A stretch of DNA of 64,000 bases from Kineothrix alysoides (GTDB taxonomy: Bacteria; Bacillota; Clostridia; Lachnospirales; Lachnospiraceae). The position numbers and the translations under genes were made by a program. A model generated the notes under the pieces. The model did not search any database and was not told the DNA's origin. It saw only the letters and a list, made by a program, of their open reading frames with translations. This document shows positions 17,444 to 26,654 of this stretch, one piece after another (the first letter of the stretch is position 1; every line of letters starts with the position of its first letter). The stretch spans positions 620,001 through 684,000 of the forward strand of contig NZ_JPNB01000001.1 of the NCBI RefSeq assembly GCF_000732725.1, in the 5' to 3' direction.

Positions 17444-18270
17444 GAGGGAGCAGGAAACACTATCAGATATTTATCACGTTATTGTTAATCATAATAGGGT
17501 TATTCACAAGCTTTCCGCTGATATTGGCTTTCATTAATTCTTTCAAGTCAAATGGCGAGCTGCTCAGCAATGTGCTTTCGCTTCCGAGTAAATTATATTT
17601 TGATAATTATATAAGATCCCTGGAGAAGATGTCTTATTTCAGGAGCTTGGGAAATACGGTATTTCTCGCGGTCTTGGCTGTATTTTTTATGGCATTGTTT
17701 TCCTCGCTTGCCGGCTGGAAAATGTGCCGTACAAAAACACGTTTATCGAAATTTTTGTTTGCGATGTTTGTGTTTTCCATGCTTATTCCTTTTAGTTCCA
17801 TTATGATTCCTTTGTATAAGGTAGTTTTAGCGCTGGGAATTAAGAATTCATTGATCGGCTTGGCATTGATATATGCAGGCTTGGGTGAAAGTATGGCAAT
17901 TTTCATTTATTACGGATTTGTAAAAGGTATCCCTGTTGAAATGGAAGAAGCTGCGGCGATAGACGGATGTAATTCCATACAGACTTTTTTTCTGGTCGTA
18001 TTTCCGATGCTGAAGGCAACAACTGCCACTGTTTGTATTACCAATATGCTGTGGGTATGGAATGATTTTCTTTTGCCCCTTATTATTATTTCTGATAATA
18101 AAAAGTACACGTTGCTGTTATCTACCAATACTTTATTCGGACAATACAGCAGCGATTGGACAGCTATTTTGAGTGCCTTGATATTAGCGGCATTGCCGGC
18201 AATCCTTCTTTATGTAATTTTCCAGAAGAATATCATGAAAGGTATTGCAGACGGAGCGGTAAAAGGATAA
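17440..18270 (+). CDS. Sugar ABC transporter permease 2
   Basis: Partner permease of the MalG/UgpE-like class, 276 residues, six membrane helices. Its EAA loop is EEAAAIDGCNSIQTFFLVVF. It starts within the stop codon of permease 1 (GGAGGAAGAATT upstream). The C-terminus IADGAVKG is typical of the family. The downstream GH5 gene suggests a polysaccharide-derived oligosaccharide as substrate. Confidence 0.93.
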   Translation: MRGSRKHYQIFITLLLIIIGLFTSFPLILAFINSFKSNGELLSNVLSLPSKLYFDNYIRSLEKMSYFRSLGNTVFLAVLAVFFMALFSSLAGWKMCRTKTRLSKFLFAMFVFSMLIPFSSIMIPLYKVVLALGIKNSLIGLALIYAGLGESMAIFIYYGFVKGIPVEMEEAAAIDGCNSIQTFFLVVFPMLKATTATVCITNMLWVWNDFLLPLIIISDNKKYTLLLSTNTLFGQYSSDWTAILSALILAALPAILLYVIFQKNIMKGIADGAVKG

Positions 18271-18323
18271 AGGTTACGAGTTTCGAGGTAGTTCGATAGA
18301 AGATGCAGATGAGAAGAGATTAA

Positions 18324-18412
18324 TGTGAAAATTAAAATTTTCACAGCATAATTTATTATGCTTGCAAATCTTGTGCCTAATATGTGCCCGCACATATGGC
18401 CCAAAGTTTGCA
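18324..18412. promoter_or_regulatory. Cluster of perfect palindromes before the GH5 gene
   Basis: Three adjacent inverted repeats fill the gap. At 18324-18345, TGTGAAAATT is separated by AA from AATTTTCACA. At 18346-18361 is GCATAATTTATTATGC. At 18380-18397 is ATATGTGC, CC, GCACATAT. The last is enclosed by TGCAAA (18363) and TTTGCA (18407). No U-run follows. It could be operators for a dimeric regulator or a structured mRNA spacer. Confidence 0.6.
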
Positions 18413-18438
18413 GGTGTTGGAAAGGCTTGGTTATTAGA

Positions 18439-20052
18439 ATGATAAATGGTTTTTTATATGCCAAAGGTAAAAAAATATTTAATGAGAACGGGGAAGAAAT
18501 TCTCTTAAAAGGCTGGGGGCTCGGTAATTGGATGCTGCAGGAAGGATATATGTGGAGCATCGACAGTGAGCGCTTTGACAGACCGCGCCGTATAGAGCAG
18601 GTTGTGGAACAATTAACAGGAAAAAAATATGCAGATGCTTTCTGGGTAAAATTTCGGGAAAACTATATAACGAAATCAGATATTTTAAAAATGGCAGAGC
18701 TTGGATATAATTCTGTCCGCATACCGTTCATGTATCGGCTTTTTATGGAAGAGGGTCCGGGAATCCGTTATAAAAAAGAAGGATTTCGGTTGCTGGATAA
18801 TTGTCTTTCATGGTGTGAGGAGGCGGGAATTTATGCCTTTTTGGACTTGCATGGCGCTCCGGGAGGTCAGACCGGTGCCAACATTGATGATAGTATAGAC
18901 AATGTTCCCCGTCTTTTTATTGATTCGGACAGTTGGGATAAGGCAATCGATTTATGGAAAACGCTGGCAGAACGATATAAAGACAGAGCGGTAGTAGGCG
19001 GATATGATTTATTGAATGAGCCGATCGCACCACCAAATACAGGAAATGGTAATTTTGATTATTTATTTCCTCAATTGACATTATTTTATGAACATGCAAT
19101 TGCTGAAATCCGTAAAATTGATCAAAAGCATATGGTAAGTATTGAAGGCGCTCATTGGGCTGCAGATTTAAGTATATTCACCAAAAAATTTGATGAGAAC
19201 ATGGTGTTACATTTTCACCGGTATGCGGAAATTCCTGATATCAAATGCTTAGAAAAATATATTGATAAATCGAATGAATTGGATGTGGCACTTTGGCTTG
19301 GTGAGTCCGGAGAAAATATAAATGAATGGTATGCCGCTATCTATCCGTTAGCAGAGTCCGCCGGTATTGGATACAATCTTTGGCCGTGGAAAAAAATGGA
19401 TTGTACGAATTCTCCGTATTCTGTTAATAGGCCAAAGGATTATCAAAAAGTATTGGACTATATTGGAGGGGGAGTACATCCCGGATTTGAAGCTGCCCGG
19501 AGAATTTTCGATGAATATTTGGAGAACTGCAAATTGGATAATTGTGCAGAACATACAGAAGTGACTAATCATGTGCTGCGCCATGCGCCCTTTAGCATGC
19601 GGGCCAGTGACTTTGACGAATATCCCGGAAGCGGAACATCCTTTAGCGGATACAGCGCAGAGAATGCAGAAATCAGTTATAGAAGCGGCTGCGGGATGAA
19701 ATTAGTGGAATTGGAAGCTGCTAAAGCGAAACGGTATGTGTTTGATTGTCAGTGGGATCGCTATGGGGTAATTCTAAGTGATAGCGAGTTTGTATGTTAT
19801 ACGGTTGAGTCGGGACAGGAAGTTTGTTTAAAGTTAAAATTTGCAAAAGGTTATTCGGGTGGAATGCTTGGAGTTGGCAGAACGGATGATAGCAGCTTGA
19901 AAGAATTCGAGGTAAAGCCGGAATGCACAAAGCTGGAAGTAAAGTTATCCGGTGGTTGTGGAGCTGTGAAGATTATATCTATGAAAGGTACGGTTTGTCT
20001 TGAAAAATTAGAATTTTTATCTGAATTTAATAGGGCGAAACAGGCGATATAA
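18439..20052 (+). CDS. Glycoside hydrolase family 5 (cellulase-type)
   Basis: Predicted endo- or exo-beta-glycanase with a GH5 (beta/alpha)8 barrel in residues 1 to about 385. Catalytic acid/base Glu is in YDLLNEP and the nucleophile Glu in ALWLGESGEN; DLHGAPGGQTG is also typical. About 140 C-terminal residues look like a beta-rich accessory, possibly carbohydrate-binding, domain. The ATG at 18439 is preferred over an upstream in-frame ATG at 18358, which would add non-homologous sequence and run through the palindromes. No signal peptide is visible, so it probably acts on oligosaccharides already imported by the adjacent transporter. The exact substrate cannot be read from sequence. Confidence 0.88.
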   Translation: MINGFLYAKGKKIFNENGEEILLKGWGLGNWMLQEGYMWSIDSERFDRPRRIEQVVEQLTGKKYADAFWVKFRENYITKSDILKMAELGYNSVRIPFMYRLFMEEGPGIRYKKEGFRLLDNCLSWCEEAGIYAFLDLHGAPGGQTGANIDDSIDNVPRLFIDSDSWDKAIDLWKTLAERYKDRAVVGGYDLLNEPIAPPNTGNGNFDYLFPQLTLFYEHAIAEIRKIDQKHMVSIEGAHWAADLSIFTKKFDENMVLHFHRYAEIPDIKCLEKYIDKSNELDVALWLGESGENINEWYAAIYPLAESAGIGYNLWPWKKMDCTNSPYSVNRPKDYQKVLDYIGGGVHPGFEAARRIFDEYLENCKLDNCAEHTEVTNHVLRHAPFSMRASDFDEYPGSGTSFSGYSAENAEISYRSGCGMKLVELEAAKAKRYVFDCQWDRYGVILSDSEFVCYTVESGQEVCLKLKFAKGYSGGMLGVGRTDDSSLKEFEVKPECTKLEVKLSGGCGAVKIISMKGTVCLEKLEFLSEFNRAKQAI

Positions 20053-20106
20053 AAAACCAGATTAAGTTTTCCTCATGGCATTAAAAGGTGGAATAAACAG
20101 AACTAA

Positions 20107-20147
20107 AGCTGAAAGATCTTATTATTTATAAGACTTTCAGCTGTTTA
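20107..20147 (+). terminator. Terminator of the sugar operon
   Basis: AGCTGAAAG, a bulged A, then TCTTAT pairs with ATAAGA then CTTTCAGCT (20107-20142). The stem is long and almost perfect, 55 bp after the GH5 stop codon; the tail GTTTAG is a poor U-run. Confidence 0.6.
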
Positions 20148-20229
20148 GTCCTGCTTTGTAACTGTTAAAGGAATTCAGGACAAGCAGGCGGTCATCGTAA
20201 GATAAGAGCTGGTTTGAGTAAAAAGACGA

Positions 20230-21078
20230 TTACAAAATACAATGTGCCCGGTATTCCCCCGGCGACATTCCCGCATATTTCCGAAATACCTTGGCAAAAT
20301 AGTTCCCATTTGAAAATCCGGTTCTCAGCGCAATATCATGTATCAAATCCTCTGTATCCAACAAATCATTCATAGCAGCCTGGATTCGCAGGTTCGTCAG
20401 ATAGCGGACCGGGGGAATCCCCTGCTCCGTTTTAAAGCTGCGTGTCAGATGCTCTTGTGAAATCCCCAGCTTCTGGGCTATTTCGTCTACACCTTCCAGG
20501 GTGCTGTATTCCTTCAACATAATTTGAAGCGCCAGATTCACCACGGAGTTTTGGACGCCGGCGGTAGAATGTTCCACCTCCCTCAGAAGACGGCATAAGA
20601 AGAGATACAAAAACTCCTGCCCTTCATATTTTTCCAACCGGTCTCCGCATATCAGCTTATGGTGCAGCTTTAAATATTGAGTGATCGGATGAGAGTTGGG
20701 GTCCAGAGAAAAGACGCAGCCACAGAGAGAGTCCAGCTTTTGAAAAAATGGAGCGGCAGTATTTCCATCGAAATGCAGATATAAAAACGTCCAAGGCTCA
20801 GCAGAGTCCTTGCCCAGATAATAGCGGGTCTTCTCCGGTATTCTTGTCAGAAATCCTACGCCTTCGGAAAGACAATATCTTTCTCCGTTTTTTTCAAACC
20901 ATCCTTTTCCTGATAACGTATATTGAAATAAATATCCACGGTACGTGTCCCGTTTTTCATTCGAGAAATCATAGTCCTCACGGAAACGGGATTCAATGCC
21001 GCCGTCCATAATAATTAACGGCTGGTCGGCCATATCATCGGTATTCAGTAAACCAAAATGTCCAAAATTGTATTGCAT
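20230..21078 (-). CDS. AraC-family transcriptional regulator
   Basis: A 282-residue regulator with an N-terminal cupin sugar-sensing domain (about 25-165, including GRYLFQYTLSGKGWF-like beta strands) and a C-terminal AraC double helix-turn-helix (190-282: VDEIAQKLGISQEHLTRSFK and FSNGNYFAKVFRKYAGMSP). The start at complement 21078 is preferred because CAGGGGT lies upstream; the frame opens at 21102. It is convergent with the GH5 operon and divergent from the GH27 gene, which it probably controls in response to a galactoside. Confidence 0.92.
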   Translation of the reverse strand: MQYNFGHFGLLNTDDMADQPLIIMDGGIESRFREDYDFSNEKRDTYRGYLFQYTLSGKGWFEKNGERYCLSEGVGFLTRIPEKTRYYLGKDSAEPWTFLYLHFDGNTAAPFFQKLDSLCGCVFSLDPNSHPITQYLKLHHKLICGDRLEKYEGQEFLYLFLCRLLREVEHSTAGVQNSVVNLALQIMLKEYSTLEGVDEIAQKLGISQEHLTRSFKTEQGIPPVRYLTNLRIQAAMNDLLDTEDLIHDIALRTGFSNGNYFAKVFRKYAGMSPGEYRAHCIL

Positions 21079-21237
21079 CAAAAAAATACCCCTGCTTATC
21101 AAGAAACTATTCTTTTATAACCTATTACTTTCAACTATAATTGATTGGAAGAAGAAAATCAATAAGAATGAAAGAAGAATGACAAAATCAAAAAAATACC
21201 TGATTTGTTAAGGGCGGCGGTGTGAGAAATATATTTT

Positions 21238-21380
21238 TTATATCATAGGAAATACCTTGTTGTTTTAGCGTGTGAAGGTGCTGCCTCCTATGATATAAAC
21301 ACTCGTGTTACCCTTCGGGCCAACGATGCGCAGCTGCGTGCGCGGAACAAAAGCTGTGCTTACGTCCAAGTTTGCGGGTA
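21238..21380. repeat. Intergenic repeat, copy A (5' part of the family only)
   Basis: The conserved core begins at 21325 with GATGCGCAGCTGCGTGC and runs through AACAAAAGCTGTGCT, then diverges. Upstream, TATATCATAGGA (near 21239) and TCCTATGATATA (near 21288) form an inverted repeat like the AATAGGA/TCCTATT stems that precede other copies. It lies in the 323-bp gap between the AraC regulator and the GH27 gene; no other gene is seen there. Confidence 0.65.
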
Positions 21381-21401
21381 TTAAAAACATGGAGGAACAG
21401 T

Positions 21402-22700
21402 ATGAATAAGAACAACTTTGCAGCACTTCCGCCGATGGGATGGAACAGTTATGATTACTATGATACGACGGTAAATGAAGAGCAGGTAAAAGCAAATGCA
21501 GATTATATGGCGGCCAACATGAAGGAATATGGATGGGAGTATATCGTAATCGATATTGAATGGTATTCCCATAAACCGGGCTCCATGAGAGATAAGTTCC
21601 AGTATATTCCGTTTGCAGGTGTAGAGATAGATGAATATGCCAGATTACAGCCTGACCCGGAGCGGTTTCCATCTTCGGCAGGAGGTACGGGCTTCAAACA
21701 TCTGGCAGATTATATACATAGCCTGGGATTGAAATTTGGTATTCACATCATGCGCGGTATTCCCCGTACTGCTGCTCACGCACACAGTAAGGTACTTGGT
21801 ACTGATTTGACCGCTGACATGGTGGCGAACCCGTCATCTATCTGCGGTTGGAATCCGGATATGTACGGTGTACGCAATATAGAAGCAGGACAGGCCTACT
21901 ATGATTCACTGCTGGAGCTTTATGCGTCATGGGGAGTGGACTTTATCAAATGTGACGATATATGTAATACGAACATGTATGTGACGAATCAGTATTCTGC
22001 ACGCCATGAGATCGAGATGCTTTCAAAAGCGATAGAACGCTGCGGACGCCAGGTCGTTCTGTCCTTATCCCCGGGGCCTGCCCTGATTGACAAGGCATGG
22101 CACTATGAGAAGCATGCAAACATGTGGCGCATTACAGATGATTTCTGGGATAACTGGGATTTGCTTAAGGATATGTTCCATAGATGTGAACTGTGGGAGA
22201 ATCAAGTGTCTAAAGGCTGTTACCCGGACTGCGATATGCTGCCGCTTGGCTGGCTGGGAAAAGGTTTCGGAAAGGAACGCCGGACGGATTTTACCAAAGA
22301 GGAGCAGCGTACCATGATGACGCTCTGGTGTATCTTCGGTTCTCCGCTGATGCTCGGAGCGGAGATGACGAAAATGGATGACTGGACGCTTTCACTGCTT
22401 ACGAACAAGGATATCCTCTCCATGCTTACGCCGGACTGCCGTCCGCATCAGCTTGCGCATGATGAAATGAAGGCGGTATGGACCGCATACAATGACCGGA
22501 CAAAGGAACGGTTCATAGCACTGTTTAATCTGGCGGACGAGGAGATGGAGGTGTCCGTGGCTTTGAAGGATATTGACGAGACACTTCCGACAGGAGTTTC
22601 GCTGCTTGAATTGTGGACCCAAATAAGGACCAAGAGCAGTGATGGTAAGATTTCCTCCATTCTTCCGGCACACGGAAGCAGCGTATACAGGCTGGAATAA
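21402..22700 (+). CDS. Glycoside hydrolase family 27 (alpha-galactosidase type)
   Basis: Predicted retaining alpha-galactosidase that removes terminal alpha-galactose. Length is 432 residues. The GH27 opening PPMGWNSYDYYD and YIVIDIEWY are present. The nucleophile Asp is in FIKCDDI and the acid/base Asp in RITDDFWDNW. A beta-sandwich C-terminal domain starts near residue 345. GGAGG stands 6 bp before the ATG at 21402. No signal peptide, so it is cytoplasmic. It probably works with the sugar importer and GH5 enzyme on galactose-substituted oligosaccharides, for example galactomannan fragments; that substrate is inference. Confidence 0.9.
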   Translation: MNKNNFAALPPMGWNSYDYYDTTVNEEQVKANADYMAANMKEYGWEYIVIDIEWYSHKPGSMRDKFQYIPFAGVEIDEYARLQPDPERFPSSAGGTGFKHLADYIHSLGLKFGIHIMRGIPRTAAHAHSKVLGTDLTADMVANPSSICGWNPDMYGVRNIEAGQAYYDSLLELYASWGVDFIKCDDICNTNMYVTNQYSARHEIEMLSKAIERCGRQVVLSLSPGPALIDKAWHYEKHANMWRITDDFWDNWDLLKDMFHRCELWENQVSKGCYPDCDMLPLGWLGKGFGKERRTDFTKEEQRTMMTLWCIFGSPLMLGAEMTKMDDWTLSLLTNKDILSMLTPDCRPHQLAHDEMKAVWTAYNDRTKERFIALFNLADEEMEVSVALKDIDETLPTGVSLLELWTQIRTKSSDGKISSILPAHGSSVYRLE

Positions 22701-22785
22701 TTGGGGGAAGCGGTTTTATAGTATATTTTAATATAAGGGATAAGGACTTAAATATTTCGACAGATGAAACGAGGAGGAAAAAGAG

Positions 22786-24555
22786 ATGAAACTGGGTAAA
22801 GTGTCCGTAAGATGGCTGCTTTCCTTTTTAAAGAAGTACAGATGGCTTATGTTTTTGGGGCTTGCACTGACGACGGTAATTTCGGTTCTTGCAATTGTCA
22901 ATCCCTACATAGCCGGCATGATCGTGGATGATGTTATTACGGGAGGGAATTATTCTCTGCTCCCGAAGCTTATTCTTGTTCTTTTGCTGGTGACTGCTGT
23001 GCGGGGTGTTTTAAGGTATTTTTATCAGGTGATTTTTGAGACATGCTCCCAGGGAGTCTTGTATGAGATGAGAGACAGGGTATACCGCAAGCTGCTGCAG
23101 GAGGACTTTGCCTTTTATAATAAGAAGAGAACCGGAGATTTGATGTCCAGACAGACCGGTGATATGGATGCAATCAGGCACTTCCTTGCATATGTCATTT
23201 ATGCGGTCTATGAAAATGTGCTGCTGTTTGCGTTTGCTCTGGTTATGATTTTTACCGTAAATGTGAAGCTGGCTCTTTGTATGTTTGCTGTGCTTCCTTT
23301 TACCGCACTGACCACATACCTTCAGGCGAAGGAGGTCAGACCGGCTTTTCAGAGAAGCCGTAACTGTTTTTCCGCATTGAATTCCTTTGTGCAGGAAAAT
23401 ATCAGCGGTAACCGGGTGGTAAAGGCGTTTGCAAAAGAAGATTATGAAATCGGTAAGTTTAACAGACAGAATGATGAATTTCGTGCCGCACAGGTAAAGG
23501 CTTCCAAGATATGGATGGTCTATCTTCCTTTCTTCGAAATGCTGTCCAACGCGCTTACCATTATACTTATGCTGTATGGCGGCTATATGGTTATTAACGG
23601 TGAAATTACGCTGGGAAATATGGTGACGGTTAATGGATATCTCTGGATGCTGACCGTACCGCTGCGTATGGCTGGATGGTGGGTCAATGATATTCAGAAT
23701 TTCCGCACCTCGTTGGAAAAAATATATGGCACCTATGTGGAGGAGCCGAACGTGAAGACTCCGGAAAACGGTACTATCCGCAAGCGTATGGAGGGAGCTG
23801 TGGAATTTAAGAATGTTTCCTACAGCGCCGATGATGAAGATATTGTAAACCATGTGAGCTTCAAGGCAGAGCCGGGACAGACCGTGGGGATTATCGGTCC
23901 TACCGGCGCGGGTAAATCCACGATTATGAACCTGCTGTGCCGGTTTTATGACACGACGGAAGGAGAAGTGCTGGTGGACGGCATCGATGTCCGGGAGCTG
24001 AATCTTTATGACCTGCGGGACAATATCGGAATGGCGATGCAGGATGTGTTCCTTTTCTCGGATACGATTGAGGGAAATATTGCCTATGCTAAACCGGACT
24101 GCCCGTTTGAGGATGTGAAGAAGGCGGCGATTATGGCAGATGCCAACCACTTTATTCAGCATTTGCCGGAAGGTTATGATACGGTAGTTGGTGAGCGGGG
24201 CGTGGGACTTTCAGGCGGACAGAAACAGAGAATCTCATTAGCAAGGGCTCTGCTTAAGGATCCGTCCATACTGATTCTCGACGATACCACCTCCGCGGTG
24301 GATATGGAGACCGAAAGCTACATACAGGAACAGCTTAATTCCGGAAAAATTAAATGTACGATATTCATTATTGCCTATCGGATTTCTTCCATAAAAGATG
24401 CAGATTTGATTCTGGTCATGGATGATGGAAGGATCATCGAAAGGGGAACCCATGAGCAGCTTTTGAAAAATCAGGGCTACTATGCGGAAACCTTCAAAAA
24501 TCAGTATGGAGGATTCGGAACAGAAGAGGAGGTGGATAAGAATGGCACGAAATAA
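22786..24555 (+). CDS. ABC exporter half-transporter A (degenerate ATP site)
   Basis: A 589-residue exporter subunit. Six membrane helices lie in residues 1-320, followed by an ATP-binding domain with Walker A GPTGAGKST and signature LSGGQKQ. Walker B ends ILDDTTS, with Asp where the catalytic Glu normally stands, and the switch histidine is Tyr (IIAYRIS). Both changes are typical of the non-hydrolytic site in heterodimeric exporters such as BmrC/TM287. The binding site GAGGAGG precedes the ATG. It overlaps the next gene by 14 bp. Substrate unknown: drug, lipid or peptide. Confidence 0.93.
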   Translation: MKLGKVSVRWLLSFLKKYRWLMFLGLALTTVISVLAIVNPYIAGMIVDDVITGGNYSLLPKLILVLLLVTAVRGVLRYFYQVIFETCSQGVLYEMRDRVYRKLLQEDFAFYNKKRTGDLMSRQTGDMDAIRHFLAYVIYAVYENVLLFAFALVMIFTVNVKLALCMFAVLPFTALTTYLQAKEVRPAFQRSRNCFSALNSFVQENISGNRVVKAFAKEDYEIGKFNRQNDEFRAAQVKASKIWMVYLPFFEMLSNALTIILMLYGGYMVINGEITLGNMVTVNGYLWMLTVPLRMAGWWVNDIQNFRTSLEKIYGTYVEEPNVKTPENGTIRKRMEGAVEFKNVSYSADDEDIVNHVSFKAEPGQTVGIIGPTGAGKSTIMNLLCRFYDTTEGEVLVDGIDVRELNLYDLRDNIGMAMQDVFLFSDTIEGNIAYAKPDCPFEDVKKAAIMADANHFIQHLPEGYDTVVGERGVGLSGGQKQRISLARALLKDPSILILDDTTSAVDMETESYIQEQLNSGKIKCTIFIIAYRISSIKDADLILVMDDGRIIERGTHEQLLKNQGYYAETFKNQYGGFGTEEEVDKNGTK

Positions 24556-26329
24556 ATACGATGTGGACGAAGTGCTGGAGGACCGATTCGATGTCAATCA
24601 ACTAAAGCGTCTGGCCGGATATATCCGCCCTTATAGAAAACAGATGGCAGCAGTTATTTTCATGATGCTGACCGCCTCTGCGCTTGCCATGCTGATTCCA
24701 CGGTTCCTCATGACAGTTATGGATGAATGCATTCCGCAGAAGGATATGAAGACAATAGGACTCTACAGCCTCTTCACCTTTTTGATTGCGCTGTATGTGT
24801 CGGTCAGCCTTCGGTTTAAAATAAAGATTACCAATGAAATCGGGCAGAATATTATACACAAACTGCGGTACGATATTTTTGCCCATTTACAGGAGCTGCC
24901 GTTTTCATATTATGATACGCGGCCTCATGGGAAGATTCAGGTTCGTGTGGTCAATTATGTGAATAGCTTAAGCGACCTGCTTTCCAATGGTATTATCAAT
25001 ACGATTACGGACTTATGTAATCTGGTATTCATTCTGTTTTTTATGCTGTGGATCAATGTACGGCTGACACTTATTTGCCTGTGCGGACTTCCGGTCCTGG
25101 TTCTGGTGGTGGTCTTAATTAAGAAGAAACAGCGGGTAGCCTGGCAGATTCAGAGCAACAAGCAGTCCAACTTAAACGCCTATCTGGCAGAGAGCATCAA
25201 TGGAATCCGCGTGACCCAGTCTTTTACCAGAGAGAGCAGGAATACGGATATCTTCAATCAGCTGAGCAGAGGATATAGAGAGTCCTGGATGCGGGCGGTA
25301 AAGTTTAATTTCCTGATGGGGCCCAGCGTGGATATCATTTCCACGGTTACCACTGCTTTTATCTATGTGCTTGGAATACAGTGGATGCTTGGTGGGGACG
25401 GCGGAATTACGGTAGGTGTGCTGGTTGCCTTTACAGCTTATATCAGCCGTTTCTGGAATCCGATCAATACGCTCGCGAATTTTTATAACTCGCTTCTGAC
25501 GGCGATTTCTTATCTGGAACGTATCTTTGAAACCATTGACGAAGAGGTGCAGGTCAAGGATGTGGAGGGAGCGATGGAGATGCCGCTCATTGAAGGAAAG
25601 ATTCAGTTTAGGGACGTGGTCTTCGGGTATGAAGACGGGCAGATTATATTGGATCATATCGACTTCACAGCAAATCAGGGAGAGTCCTTCGCTATAGTAG
25701 GTCCTACCGGTGCAGGAAAGACGACGATTGTCAATCTGATCAGCCGTTTTTATAATGTAGGCTCCGGTGCGGTCTATATCGACGATGTGGATATTTCCAA
25801 GGTGACCATTCGTTCATTGAGGTCCCAGATGGGAATTATGATGCAGGACAGCTTTATTTTCTCCGGGAGCATTATGGACAACATCCGCTACGGTAATATG
25901 GAAGCCTCCGATGAAGATGTCATACGAGCTGCAAGAACCGTGTGTGCCCATGATTTTATTATGAAGATGGACAGCGGTTACCAGACGCAGGTAAATGAAA
26001 GAGGAAGCAGACTGTCTGCCGGACAGCGTCAGCTCATTTCGTTTGCCAGAGCGCTGTTGGCAGATCCTAAAATACTCATACTGGATGAAGCGACTTCCAG
26101 CATTGATACCGAGACGGAAATCGTGCTGCAAAGAGGACTGAAGGAGCTTTTAAAGGGCAGAACTTCGTTTATCATTGCTCACAGGCTTTCTACCATTCAG
26201 AATGCCGATTGCATCATGTATGTGGATCGGGGAAAGATATTGGAGCGGGGAACTCACGAGGAGCTTTTGGCTCTAAAAGGAGAATACAGCAATCTCTACT
26301 TATCTCAGTTCGACTTCTTAAAAAAATAA
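24542..26329 (+). CDS. ABC exporter half-transporter B (catalytic site)
   Basis: A 595-residue partner of the preceding subunit, with six membrane helices and a complete ATPase: Walker A GPTGAGKTT, signature LSAGQRQ, Walker B ILILDEATS with catalytic Glu and H-loop IIAHRLS. The ATG at 24542 has GAGGAGGTGG upstream, lying inside the end of subunit A, so translation is coupled. The earlier in-frame ATG at 24482 has no support. The pair resembles BmrCD/TM287-288-type heterodimeric exporters. Confidence 0.94.
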   Translation: MARNKYDVDEVLEDRFDVNQLKRLAGYIRPYRKQMAAVIFMMLTASALAMLIPRFLMTVMDECIPQKDMKTIGLYSLFTFLIALYVSVSLRFKIKITNEIGQNIIHKLRYDIFAHLQELPFSYYDTRPHGKIQVRVVNYVNSLSDLLSNGIINTITDLCNLVFILFFMLWINVRLTLICLCGLPVLVLVVVLIKKKQRVAWQIQSNKQSNLNAYLAESINGIRVTQSFTRESRNTDIFNQLSRGYRESWMRAVKFNFLMGPSVDIISTVTTAFIYVLGIQWMLGGDGGITVGVLVAFTAYISRFWNPINTLANFYNSLLTAISYLERIFETIDEEVQVKDVEGAMEMPLIEGKIQFRDVVFGYEDGQIILDHIDFTANQGESFAIVGPTGAGKTTIVNLISRFYNVGSGAVYIDDVDISKVTIRSLRSQMGIMMQDSFIFSGSIMDNIRYGNMEASDEDVIRAARTVCAHDFIMKMDSGYQTQVNERGSRLSAGQRQLISFARALLADPKILILDEATSSIDTETEIVLQRGLKELLKGRTSFIIAHRLSTIQNADCIMYVDRGKILERGTHEELLALKGEYSNLYLSQFDFLKK

Positions 26330-26385
26330 TAAATATTATTGAAAGCAAAGGGTGACATACATCACAAATTTTCTTTTAGACAAGT

Positions 26386-26471
26386 GATGCACAGCTGCAT
26401 GCACCAAGTAAAAGCTGTGCTGCCAGAGTATTTGGCCGCGAGAGTGTTCGAAGCACATCTTTGTTCGATTA
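26386..26471 (+). repeat. Intergenic repeat, copy B
   Basis: An 86-bp copy of the dispersed family, starting GATGCACAGCTGCATGC, then AAAAGCTGTGCT, then GCGAGAGTG, then CGAAGCACAT and ending TTTGTTCGATTA. It is followed at once by a perfect hairpin, AGGAGCTG paired with CAGCTCCT. It occupies the 325-bp gap between the exporter and rarA, where I see no gene. Confidence 0.75.
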
Positions 26472-26654
26472 TTTAGGAGCTGTTTATTGCAGCTCCTATT
26501 TTAAATAACCAAAAGTCACATTGCGTATTTTCCTGATTTTTGCAAAATAAGCCGGATTCTATTGTGCTGGCTTAGAAGGATATGGTAATATTGAATTTAC
26601 GACAGTTATTTTTATCCCTCATAAAAAAGTTTTCCTAAAAGGGGGCAGAAGGTT

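Noticed and set aside
21192-21401. Riboswitch before the GH27 gene
   Set aside because: The inverted repeats here match the dispersed repeat family rather than any riboswitch core I know.
23011-24162. Long 383-residue minus-strand ORF
   Set aside because: It is antisense to the first ABC exporter gene, whose motifs are unambiguous; the reverse frame is a composition effect.
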